From: Jiella sonneratiae
GTDB lineage: Bacteria; Pseudomonadota; Alphaproteobacteria; Rhizobiales; Rhizobiaceae
Assembly (NCBI RefSeq): GCF_017353515.1
Contig: NZ_JAFMPY010000008.1
Span: 62,001 to 126,000 of the forward strand
Reading direction: 5' to 3'
DNA: 64,000 nt
A program made the translations under genes and the position numbers. Shown one piece after another: positions 57,333 to 64,000 of the stretch (positions are counted from its first letter, which is position 1; the number at the start of each line of letters is the position of its first letter). The notes under the pieces were generated by a model. The model saw only the letters and a list, made by a program, of their open reading frames with translations. It did not search any database and had not been told where the DNA came from.

Positions 57333-57644
57333 AGTGCTGCCTTTCTAGAAAACGAAACGTGATGACCGACTTCATCTTGTTGTCGATCGGTCAACATCCA
57401 TGACGCTTATAAGGCGCTCGACCTGATCAGGAAGCGCGGCGTGGCGTCATGTCACGCTGTCGATACTCCAGCCATGGAGTTCAGCGCGGGTTTTTCCTTC
57501 GGCGAAAGACAAGCGACCGATCGGCCGGCCGAGGAATGCGCTGCGGTTGGTTCGGTTCCAGGACCGAACGCCCGGCGGCCCTAAGGCCGCTCGGGCGAAT
57601 TGACGGGGAAGGCCGCGAACGACCTTCCCCACACCTGAAGGGGA
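57333..57644. other. Gap upstream of the papain-like lipoprotein
   Basis: 312 bases between two minus-strand lipoprotein genes. The stretch just above 57332 (AT-richer, with AGAAAGGCAGC-type ribosome site on the minus strand) holds the promoter of the downstream gene. A hairpin lies at 57605-57630. Nothing else was identified. Confidence 0.35.
57605..57630 (-). terminator. Possible terminator of the 47-residue lipoprotein gene
   Basis: GGGGAAGG (57605-57612) pairs with CCTTCCCC (57623-57630) over a 10-base loop, 15 bases after the stop of the small gene. On the minus strand the 3' side reads GTCAATTCG without a clear T-tract, so strength is doubtful. Confidence 0.4.
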
Positions 57645-57788
57645 TCAGCCCTTGGTGACGTAAGCCGGCTCGGAGTAGGCCGGCTCGACCGGGGCCTTGC
57701 CCTTGCCCTTGCCGATGCCCTTGCCCATGCAGCCAGCGAAGGTTGCGAGAGCGAAGCACGCGACCGATGCGATGATGACTTTCTTCAT
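57645..57788 (-). CDS. 47-residue predicted lipoprotein
   Basis: Small exported protein. The signal is MKKVIIASVACFALATFAGC, ending in a good lipobox (TFAGC, Cys20). Next come a Gly/Lys repeat (MGKGIGKGKGKAP) and a Pro/Tyr/Glu tail (VEPAYSEPAYVTKG). ATG at 57788 with AGG about 9 bases upstream; stop TGA at 57647-57645. The lipobox, basic repeat and terminator-like hairpin together make chance unlikely. Function unknown; small basic lipoproteins of this kind are found in the alphaproteobacterial envelope. Confidence 0.72.
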   Translation of the reverse strand: MKKVIIASVACFALATFAGCMGKGIGKGKGKAPVEPAYSEPAYVTKG

Positions 57789-58239
57789 AGTAGCTACCTA
57801 TCAGTGCCTGACGGTTGGTTGCCGCAGTTCAAATTCCCGACGCGTTTGCGGCCGGTGCGTTCGGAACCTGTTGCCAAAACCAGCTAGCGGCAAGTGCTCA
57901 AAAGCCACAGTCCTTGCCGAACGTCCGAAGCCTAGCGGGTTCATCGTTAACAATTTGTTTCGCGACTGTTTTCCAAAGTCAGCAAAGCCTTTCGGAACAT
58001 GGCGATGCGACATTCGGATCACAGCCGGAGAGACGGATGGGGGAGCGTTGCCGGCCCGCCGCAGGGGCCGGCAAATCGCCGCCGATCGCACCGCAAACTC
58101 CGCTTGAACCGCGCCTGGCGGGCGCGACCGTGCCTTCCGGATGCGGGCTGATTCGCGGCCCAGCGACGCGGGCCACACCCGCCCCTTCCTTCAAGCAACG
58201 GCAAGAATTGTTCAGGCGAAGTCTTTGGGCGGCAAGGGC
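57789..58239. other. Long gap above the 47-residue lipoprotein gene
   Basis: 451 bases. It includes an AT-richer stretch (57940-57985, with GTTAACAATTTGTTTCG) likely to hold the promoter of the small lipoprotein. It also has a perfect 10-bp hairpin TTGCCGGCCC (58048-58057) / GGGCCGGCAA (58065-58074) about 165 bases after the next gene's stop. No credible gene. Confidence 0.4.
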
Positions 58240-58866
58240 TCAGTGCGCCACCGGCGCCGGCGGGACGACCGTCCCCGCGGCCTGCGCGCCCGGCGCATTC
58301 TCGATCGCGACCTGCGATTCGGTGACGAGCGTCGAACCCGGCGGCCCCTTGATCACCACCCGCGCCTCGCGGATCGCCTTGCGGTTCTGGCCGAGAACCG
58401 TCGGGCGCTCGGCCTCGGCGAGAAGCTCGGCCGGCCGGCCGGTGGCCTCCGCGAACTTCGCGCCGAGTTCCCCGCGGGTGTTGGCGCAGTTCTGATACGC
58501 CGTCTCCGCGACGACGTCGTCGGAAAGACCCGGCGTCACCACCTGCTTGACGCTCTCGTCGTAATTGCAGAAGGCGTCGGCTCGAAGCGCGATGTCGAGT
58601 TCGCCCGAGACCGGCCCGTATTGCTGCTGGATCACCGCCTTTCTGGCGGCGTAGTCGTTCAGATAGGTCTTGCGCAGCGCCAGCCGGCACTGGGCGTAGA
58701 CGAGCTCCCCCGGCCGGATCAGCAGGCTCTGGCAATGGGCGTCGTCGGCCGGCGCCTCGAGATCCATGGCGTCCTCGACGCCGCTGGTGGCGCAGCCCGC
58801 AAGGCCGCCGGCCAGAAGGATCGAAACGGCGGCGACAGCCATCATGCGCATCGGACGGGTTTCCAT
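58240..58866 (-). CDS. Predicted lipoprotein of unknown function
   Basis: 208-residue protein that I do not recognise. The signal peptide RMMAVAAVSILLAGGLAGC ends in a lipobox (LAGC). The mature part has five or six cysteines (HCQSLL, AQCRLAL, AFCNYD, YQNCANTR), suggesting disulfides, and a Pro/Ala tail (GTVVPPAPVAH). In-frame starts at 58866 (METRPM) and two Met downstream are possible. It is monocistronic. Confidence 0.62.
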   Translation of the reverse strand: METRPMRMMAVAAVSILLAGGLAGCATSGVEDAMDLEAPADDAHCQSLLIRPGELVYAQCRLALRKTYLNDYAARKAVIQQQYGPVSGELDIALRADAFCNYDESVKQVVTPGLSDDVVAETAYQNCANTRGELGAKFAEATGRPAELLAEAERPTVLGQNRKAIREARVVIKGPPGSTLVTESQVAIENAPGAQAAGTVVPPAPVAH

Positions 58867-59096
58867 TCAGTCTCTCCGGCCGCAGCATCCGGCCGCTTTC
58901 TTAAAGCGGGCGGACGGCGGCGGACCTTCGGCGATTTCGATGATGCGGCGGCAACCCCGTTCGGGAACCGACCGGCCGCGGCGCCGCGGCCTCGTCGTCG
59001 AGCGAGGCGCCGGGCTTTCGACCACACGAAGTTCATTGCGGCGAAGGTGTGACGAAGCCGCCGCCGGCCCCTCGTTCCGCTGCGAAAAAATCCTGG

Positions 59097-59507
59097 CTAT
59101 TGCGCCGGAACCACCTTGCGGACCTCGGCCTCCAGCGCCTCGGTCGTCTTCTTGGCGGCACAGGTGCGGGTCGGGCTGACCACGACCTGCTGGTCGAGTG
59201 CGCCGCGATCGAGCGGGCAGACCGCGTCGGCGAGGTCGGGCGCGACCTTCACCGTCAGCGGAATGTCCGAGATCTTGCGCGAAAGCTTGGCGGCGAGAGA
59301 AGTCCGCACCTGCCAGTCGCCGAGCGACACCTCGACCAGCACCTTGTCCGGATCGCTGGCGATCGGATCTTCGGCCGCAGCCGCCGGGCTCTGTGCCGAC
59401 TGGCCGAAGGCCGGCGCGTGCAGCGCCGCGAGCGCCGCGAGCGCAAAAAGGCCGGCGCCGACCGCCCGCGCCTTCCGCCCGGCCTTACGCTTTGCTTGGA
59501 TAATCAC
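59097..59507 (-). CDS. Small secreted protein of unknown function
   Basis: 136-residue exported protein that I do not recognise. A basic N-terminus (IIQAKRKAGRKAR) leads into a hydrophobic signal core ending ALHAPAFGQS. The mature part includes LVEVSLGDWQVRTSLAAKL and two cysteines (DAVCPLDRG, TRTCAAKK). The GTG at 59507 follows GAGAGG by 7 bases. It is divergent from the 114-residue secreted protein. Confidence 0.6.
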   Translation of the reverse strand: MIIQAKRKAGRKARAVGAGLFALAALAALHAPAFGQSAQSPAAAAEDPIASDPDKVLVEVSLGDWQVRTSLAAKLSRKISDIPLTVKVAPDLADAVCPLDRGALDQQVVVSPTRTCAAKKTTEALEAEVRKVVPAQ

Positions 59508-59850
59508 CGCGAAACCTCTCGAAATCCGCCCGTGGCGCCGTGCGGGGACCCCATTTGCCCCCGCAGCGAAGGCGCCGCATCGTCCCTGCCGCCAAAGGCT
59601 GGAGCCGGGTCCGGCAAAGTCAAATCGCCCGCAGGGAACGCGCGCCCTGACGGCCCCGACGCAAGGGCACCCCGGCGATTTTCCGGAAAAACCTGCGAGC
59701 TGAAGCGCCGAACGGACGATCGATCCTTCGCATCGCCCAATAGAACATCGCCGCCCGAGCGAAATATCATGGCTGCCATGCCATTGTGCGCCGCAGCATG
59801 AAGGAATAGGTCTCGGATCAACAAGACATTTTGAAGCAACGAGGCCGACT
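59508..59850. other. Divergent gap between two small secreted-protein genes
   Basis: 343 bases holding both promoters. A perfect palindrome CATGGC-T-GCCATG lies at 59768-59780, about 70 bases before the plus-strand gene, and could be an operator. No credible gene is seen. Confidence 0.4.
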
Positions 59851-60195
59851 ATGAAACTGAAGATCATCACCGCGACCGCACTCCTCGCCGCCGCGACCGC
59901 CGCCCATGCCGGCGACCTGAAGCCCGAGGCCGGCCAGACGATCCGGCTCGGCACCGTGCAGGGGGCCGCCTACTACACCGTCGAGGGGTCCGGCCTCAGG
60001 CTGGTTGCAACGCTCGCCGACGGCGAGAGCGGAACGCCGCTGCGCTTCGTCTCGACCCTTTCCGACGGCGAGACGACGACCATCGCCGTCCCCGGGACCG
60101 GCGGCGCCGAGCCGGCGACCCTGACCTTCCGGCGCATCGGCGACCGCGTCGCGGTCGAAAGCGGCGCCGACCTGCGGGCCGCGCTGACCGACTGA
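59851..60195 (+). CDS. Small secreted protein of unknown function
   Basis: 114-residue exported protein that I do not recognise. A clear signal peptide (MKLKIITATALLAAATAAHAG) is followed by a predominantly beta-strand mature domain of about 93 residues (IRLGTVQGAAYYTVEGSGLRLVATL; ATLTFRRIGDRVAVES) with no cysteine. The ATG at 59851 has GAGG about 8 bases upstream. A strong hairpin follows at 60253-60292. Confidence 0.7.
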   Translation: MKLKIITATALLAAATAAHAGDLKPEAGQTIRLGTVQGAAYYTVEGSGLRLVATLADGESGTPLRFVSTLSDGETTTIAVPGTGGAEPATLTFRRIGDRVAVESGADLRAALTD

Positions 60196-60252
60196 GCGAA
60201 CTCTGTCTTGCCGCTGCGCCCGGCCCGGCCCGGCCGGGTGCGGCGGCCTCGT

Positions 60253-60292
60253 GAAGACGGCCGGTGCGAAGGGGCGCGCACCGGCCGTCTTC
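60253..60292. terminator. Strong 15-bp hairpin, probable terminator
   Basis: GAAGACGGCCGGTGC (60253-60267) pairs perfectly with GCACCGGCCGTCTTC (60278-60292) over a 10-base loop, about 60 bases after the small secreted-protein gene. No T-tract follows on the plus strand, so termination may be weak or factor-assisted. Confidence 0.5.
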
Positions 60293-60426
60293 GCGTTCGC
60301 GGGCAAAGCCGTTCGGCCGGCCGGGCCGGGATATGCGAGGCGAGGTCGGCGGCACCCGCCACGCGGGCCCGGCTTTCGTGGCCCGACCGGCTTTTGTTGC
60401 GGTGCGTTTTTTGGCATCGTGGCGCC

Positions 60427-61065
60427 ATGACCCAGATCCGACCCGGCGCGGACGACGCCCTGATCATCGTCGACGTCCAGAACGACTTTTGTGCCGGGGG
60501 TGCCCTCGCGGTGCCCGGTGGCGAAGCTGTGGTGCCCGTGGTCAACCGCCTCGCCGCGCTGTTTCCCGTCGTCGTCCTGACCCAGGACTGGCACACGCCC
60601 GGCCACGTTTCCTTCGCCGCGACCCACGGCCGCCAGCCCTTCGAGACCATCGATCTTCCCTATGGCCCGCAGGTGCTGTGGCCCGACCACTGCGTCATGG
60701 GTTCAAGCGGCGCGGCCTTCCACGCCGGCCTCTCGGTGCCGACGGCGCAGCTGGTGGTGCGCAAGGGCTATCATGCCGACATCGACAGCTATTCCGCCTT
60801 CGTCGAGGCCGATCACGCCACCCCCACGGGGCTCGCCGGCTATCTGAGGGAGCGCGGCGTCGCGCGGATCTTCGTCTGCGGCCTCGCGACCGACTTCTGC
60901 GTCGCCTGGACCGCGATGGACGGCCGCAAGGCCGGCTTCAAGGTCTGCGTCGTCGAGGATGCCTGCCGCGCCATCGACCTTGACGGCTCGCTGGCGCGTG
61001 CCTGGAAGGAGATGGGCGACCTCGGCGTCGCGCGCATCGGCGAAGCCGCGTTCGCGCGGGCATGA
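60427..61065 (+). CDS. pncA: Nicotinamidase
   Basis: 212-residue cytoplasmic amidase converting nicotinamide to nicotinate in NAD salvage. The catalytic triad is visible as Asp16 in IIVDVQNDF, Lys in VVRKGYHADIDSYSAF and Cys in GLATDFCV. The metal site is in TQDWHTPGHVSF. The ATG at 60427 gives the family length; the upstream frame lacks conserved sequence. Its TGA overlaps the ATG of the sirtuin gene (61062-61065). Confidence 0.94.
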   Translation: MTQIRPGADDALIIVDVQNDFCAGGALAVPGGEAVVPVVNRLAALFPVVVLTQDWHTPGHVSFAATHGRQPFETIDLPYGPQVLWPDHCVMGSSGAAFHAGLSVPTAQLVVRKGYHADIDSYSAFVEADHATPTGLAGYLRERGVARIFVCGLATDFCVAWTAMDGRKAGFKVCVVEDACRAIDLDGSLARAWKEMGDLGVARIGEAAFARA

Positions 61066-61769
61066 CCGCGGCGATCTTCATTCTCACCGGCGCCGGCATT
61101 TCCGCCGAATCCGGCATCGACACGTTCAGGGACGCCGGCGGCCTCTGGTCGCGGGTGCGGCTCGAGGACGTCGCGACGCCGGAAGGCTTCGCCCGCGATC
61201 CGGACACCGTGCACGCCTTCTACAATGCCCGCCGCGCCAGCCTTTCGGCCGCCCGGCCGAACCCCGCCCATCTTGCGCTCGCGCGGCTCGAGGCGGAATT
61301 TGCCGGCCGCCTCACCCTCGTCACCCAGAACATCGACGATCTGCACGAGCGCGCCGGCTCGCGCGACGTCATCCACATGCACGGCGAACTCGCCCGCTCG
61401 CTCTGCGCCCGTTGCGGCGACAGGCGAGCGGCCGCCGGCGACCTTTCGACCGGCCTTTCCTGCGCCGCCTGCTCGCGTGTCGGCGGCCTGCGGCCGGACG
61501 TCGTCTGGTTCGGCGAGATGCCCTACCGCATGGACGAGATCGAGGCGCGGCTCCTCGACGCCGATCTCTTCGTCGCGATCGGCACGTCCGGCGCGGTCTA
61601 CCCGGCTGCCGGTTTCGTTTCCGAGGCCCGGGCGGCCGGCATCCGCACGCTCGAACTCAATCTCCAGCCGTCGGACGGGAGCTGGCTCTTCGACGAGACC
61701 AGGCAGGGCCCGGCCTCGACGCTCGTTCCCGCCTTCGTAGAGGCCGTCCTCGCCACCGGCCGGCCGTGA
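61062..61769 (+). CDS. cobB: Sirtuin NAD-dependent deacylase (class III, CobB type)
   Basis: 235-residue enzyme that removes acyl groups from lysines using NAD, releasing nicotinamide. The NAD-binding GAGISAESGIDTFR is at residues 10-23, TQNIDDLHERAG follows, and the catalytic His is in IHMHGE. Zinc cysteines are in CARCGD and CAAC. Tyr54 and Arg57 in FYNARRA match the Tyr/Arg pair that lets class III sirtuins (SIRT5, CobB) accept succinyl and malonyl groups. Coupled by a 4-base overlap to pncA, which destroys the inhibitory product nicotinamide. Confidence 0.93.
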   Translation: MTAAIFILTGAGISAESGIDTFRDAGGLWSRVRLEDVATPEGFARDPDTVHAFYNARRASLSAARPNPAHLALARLEAEFAGRLTLVTQNIDDLHERAGSRDVIHMHGELARSLCARCGDRRAAAGDLSTGLSCAACSRVGGLRPDVVWFGEMPYRMDEIEARLLDADLFVAIGTSGAVYPAAGFVSEARAAGIRTLELNLQPSDGSWLFDETRQGPASTLVPAFVEAVLATGRP

Positions 61770-62282
61770 CAGGCTCCGCTCAAGATTGGCGTGCGAGCCT
61801 TGATCCTTCGCAGGACGCGACAGCCAGGCATTCGGACTGATCGCCGGCGACAGGAATGAACGCAGGACCCGCGCGCCGCATCCGCGCCGCTTTGTCGTTC
61901 GAAACTTATCCGAGTGCCGGCATGGGGCAAGCGCCCCGGGAAGATGCAAGGCGGGTGATCGCGGCCGAGGATCACGGCGAAGGTGATTGCCCGGCCCCTC
62001 TGGTGCGCCTTGTCCGGCGCCGCGCATGCGACCACTTGATTCAAGGTCGCCGGGATGAAACTGTTTTGCAGTGCAGTATGGCAGGCGCGGCGCGGCGGAT
62101 CGGATTTTCCAGCGCGCGCATAGTTCCCCAGAAGAGCCGCGAACGCAAGGGGCAAAGCCGGGATTTTTGGAAATTTAATGATTGTTTTCAACGGTTTGAC
62201 ATGTAGCATGGTGAGTGGACGGGACTGATCGGCGCGCCTTCGCGCAAGGCTCGAAGCGTGCCATGGCGAATGGAGGTGGGTG
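61770..62282. other. Regulatory gap upstream of prkA
   Basis: 513 bases without a credible gene. The last third is notably AT-rich (62155-62215: TTTTTGGAAATTTAATGATTG type sequence) and includes TTGACA at 62196-62201, a possible -35 element without a clear -10. GGAGG at 62272-62276 is the prkA ribosome site. Confidence 0.4.
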
Positions 62283-64000
62283 ATGAGCACATTGTTCGAC
62301 CAGTACGCCAGGACCTACGAGCAGCGGCGCGAAACGCTGATGTCGCTCTCGCAGTTTCTCGAGAAGTGCCGTGAGGATCCGATCCTCTATGCCGGGCCGC
62401 ACGAGCGGCTTCTCGCCGCCATCGGCGAGCCGGAGATGGTGGACACCTCGCAGGAATCGCGCCTCGGCCGCATCTTCCAGAACCGCACCATCCGGACCTA
62501 CCGGGCCTTCACCGACTTCTACGGCATGGAGGAAACGGTCGAGCGGATCGTCGCCTTCCTGAAGCAGGCGGCCCAGGGGCTCGAGGAGCGCAAGCAGATC
62601 CTCTACCTGCTTGGCCCTGTCGGCGGCGGCAAATCGTCGCTCGCCGAGCGCATCAAGTCGCTGATCGAGGATCAGCCGATCTACGTGCTGAAGGCCGGCG
62701 AGGAGCTGAGCCCGGTGTTCGAGAGCCCGCTCGTGCTCTTCGATCCCGAGACGATGGGCGAGACGATCGAGGCCGAATACGGCATTCCCCGCCGCCGCCT
62801 CAGCGGGCTGATGAGCCCCTGGTGCGTCAAGCGGCTCGACGAGTTCGGCGGCGACATCTCGAAGTTCAAGGTCGCCAAGCTGATGCCCTCGCGGCTGAAG
62901 CAGATCGCCGTTGCCAAGACCGAGCCGGGCGACGAGAACAACCAGGACATCTCCTCGCTGGTCGGCAAGGTCGACATCCGCCGGCTGGAGACCTTCGCCC
63001 AGAACGATCCCGACGCCTATTCCTATTCCGGCGGCCTCAACCGCGCCAACCAGGGCGTCCTCGAATTCGTCGAGATGTTCAAGGCGCCGATCAAGATGCT
63101 GCATCCGCTGCTGACCGCGACTCAGGAAGGCTCCTATGTCGGCTCGGAGAACATCGGCGCGATCCCCTTCACCGGCATGATCATGGCCCACTCCAACGAA
63201 TCGGAGTGGAAGAGCTTCAAGAACAACAAGAACAACGAGGCCTTCATCGACCGGATCTACGTGATCAAGGTGCCCTACTGCCTCAGGGTCGACGAGGAGA
63301 CCCGGATCTACGACAAGCTGGTCACCGGCTCGGAACTCGCAGAGGCGCCCTGCGCGCCGGACACGCTGGCGATGCTGGCGCGCTTCGCGGTCCTCTCCCG
63401 GCTAAAGCCGCACGAGAACTCCTCGCTCTACGCCAAGATGCGCGTCTACAACGGCGAGAGCCTGCGCGAGGTCGATCCCAAGGCCCGCACGCTGCAGGAA
63501 TATCGCGATGCCGCAGGCGTCGACGAGGGCATGAACGGCATCTCGACGCGCTTCGCCTTCAAGGCGCTTTCGGCGACCTTCAACCACGACACCGAGGAAG
63601 TCGCCGCCGATCCCGTCCACCTGATGTACGTCCTCGAACAGGCGGTGCGCCGCGAACAGTTTCCCGAGGACGTCGAGAGCGACTATCTGGAGTTCATCAA
63701 GGCCGAGCTCGCGCCGCGCTATGCGGAGTTCATCGGCAACGAGATCCAGAAGGCCTATCTCGAGAGCTACCACGACTACGGCCAGAACCTCTTCGACCGC
63801 TACGTCTCCTATGCCGACGCCTGGATCGAGGATCAGGACTACAAGGATCCCGACACCGGGCAGCTGCTCGACCGCGACCTGCTGAACCAGGAGCTCTCGA
63901 AGATCGAGAAGCCGGCCGGCATCGCCAATCCCAAGGACTTCCGCAACGAGGTGGTCAAGTTCTCGCTGCGCTCACGGGCGGCGAACCGCGGCCAGAACCC
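62283..64000 (+). CDS. prkA: PrkA-family serine protein kinase, 3' end missing
   Basis: 572 codons are visible and the gene runs off the right edge; family members are about 640-650 residues. An AAA-like ATPase core has Walker A GPVGGGKSS (111-119), with LVLFDPETMGETIE and LNRANQGVLEFVEMFKAP further on. The C-terminal PrkA kinase domain includes GISTRFAFKAL and YVLEQAVRREQFPEDVE. PrkA is a cytoplasmic kinase or AAA+ protease-like protein, linked to stress and sporulation in different bacteria. It usually lies before yeaH and spoVR genes, which may follow beyond the window. The ATG at 62283 is 6 bases after GGAGG. Confidence 0.95.
   Translation, partial: MSTLFDQYARTYEQRRETLMSLSQFLEKCREDPILYAGPHERLLAAIGEPEMVDTSQESRLGRIFQNRTIRTYRAFTDFYGMEETVERIVAFLKQAAQGLEERKQILYLLGPVGGGKSSLAERIKSLIEDQPIYVLKAGEELSPVFESPLVLFDPETMGETIEAEYGIPRRRLSGLMSPWCVKRLDEFGGDISKFKVAKLMPSRLKQIAVAKTEPGDENNQDISSLVGKVDIRRLETFAQNDPDAYSYSGGLNRANQGVLEFVEMFKAPIKMLHPLLTATQEGSYVGSENIGAIPFTGMIMAHSNESEWKSFKNNKNNEAFIDRIYVIKVPYCLRVDEETRIYDKLVTGSELAEAPCAPDTLAMLARFAVLSRLKPHENSSLYAKMRVYNGESLREVDPKARTLQEYRDAAGVDEGMNGISTRFAFKALSATFNHDTEEVAADPVHLMYVLEQAVRREQFPEDVESDYLEFIKAELAPRYAEFIGNEIQKAYLESYHDYGQNLFDRYVSYADAWIEDQDYKDPDTGQLLDRDLLNQELSKIEKPAGIANPKDFRNEVVKFSLRSRAANRGQN

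Overview
The window is GC-rich DNA (about 68-70% by eye) from an alphaproteobacterium, most likely of the order Hyphomicrobiales (Rhizobiales). The support is gene order and family choice: addB-addA-trxA facing a trpF-trpB-trpA-accD-folC block, an rpiA/DUF2059/glutathione-reductase cluster, an AccD lacking the usual four-cysteine finger, a class II B12-dependent ribonucleotide reductase, and an HWE-type histidine kinase. No rRNA, tRNA, CRISPR array or intact insertion sequence was found. I cannot name the species.

Layout. 1-10.6 kb: end of a periplasmic cyclic-nucleotide phosphodiesterase, an anchored alpha/beta hydrolase, a Sel1-repeat protein overlapping an uncharacterised secreted protein, an exported metallo-beta-lactamase-fold enzyme, an MFS exporter, and ppx/gppA overlapping rlmE. 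10.9-19.0 kb: AddAB recombination nuclease, thioredoxin with a strong terminator, a DUF2937 membrane protein. 19.2-25.5 kb (minus strand): tryptophan synthesis plus accD and folC, interrupted between trpB and trpA by a ParE/ParD-type toxin-antitoxin pair and cutA. 25.7-37.4 kb: a decayed MqsA-like regulator, a YgjP-type metallopeptidase with an unusual insert, small secreted and membrane proteins, gor-DUF2059-rpiA, wrbA, a CinA-domain protein, DoxX, gpt and a GAF-HWE sensor kinase. 37.9-41.9 kb: nrdJ. 41.9-43.2 kb: a lower-GC cassette encoding a nucleotidyltransferase and a partner. 43.4-45.8 kb: carboxy(nor)spermidine synthesis. 45.9-50.5 kb: a divergent sugar ABC transporter (FrcBCA type) with a sugar epimerase/dehydrogenase. 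50.6-54.7 kb: membrane protein, alanine symporter, an orphan pair and folD. 55.2-60.2 kb: a lytic transglycosylase and five small secreted proteins or lipoproteins. 60.4-64 kb: pncA-cobB and the start of prkA.

Genes that work together: AddA and AddB form one helicase-nuclease. TrpF, TrpB and TrpA complete tryptophan synthesis. NspC acts on the product of the neighbouring carboxyspermidine dehydrogenase. CobB releases nicotinamide, which the overlapping pncA product hydrolyses. FrcB, FrcA and FrcC make one importer. 

The most noteworthy non-coding feature is a 99-bp, two-hairpin intergenic element present twice almost unchanged (19041-19139 and 52702-52800) and once as its 57-bp 3' half (43103-43159), all in the same orientation. 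Two of the three copies lie next to small, lower-GC gene pairs of unknown function. No complete novel defence or metabolic system is obvious; the best candidates for new biology are those pairs, the repeat, and the Sel1/secreted-protein pair.
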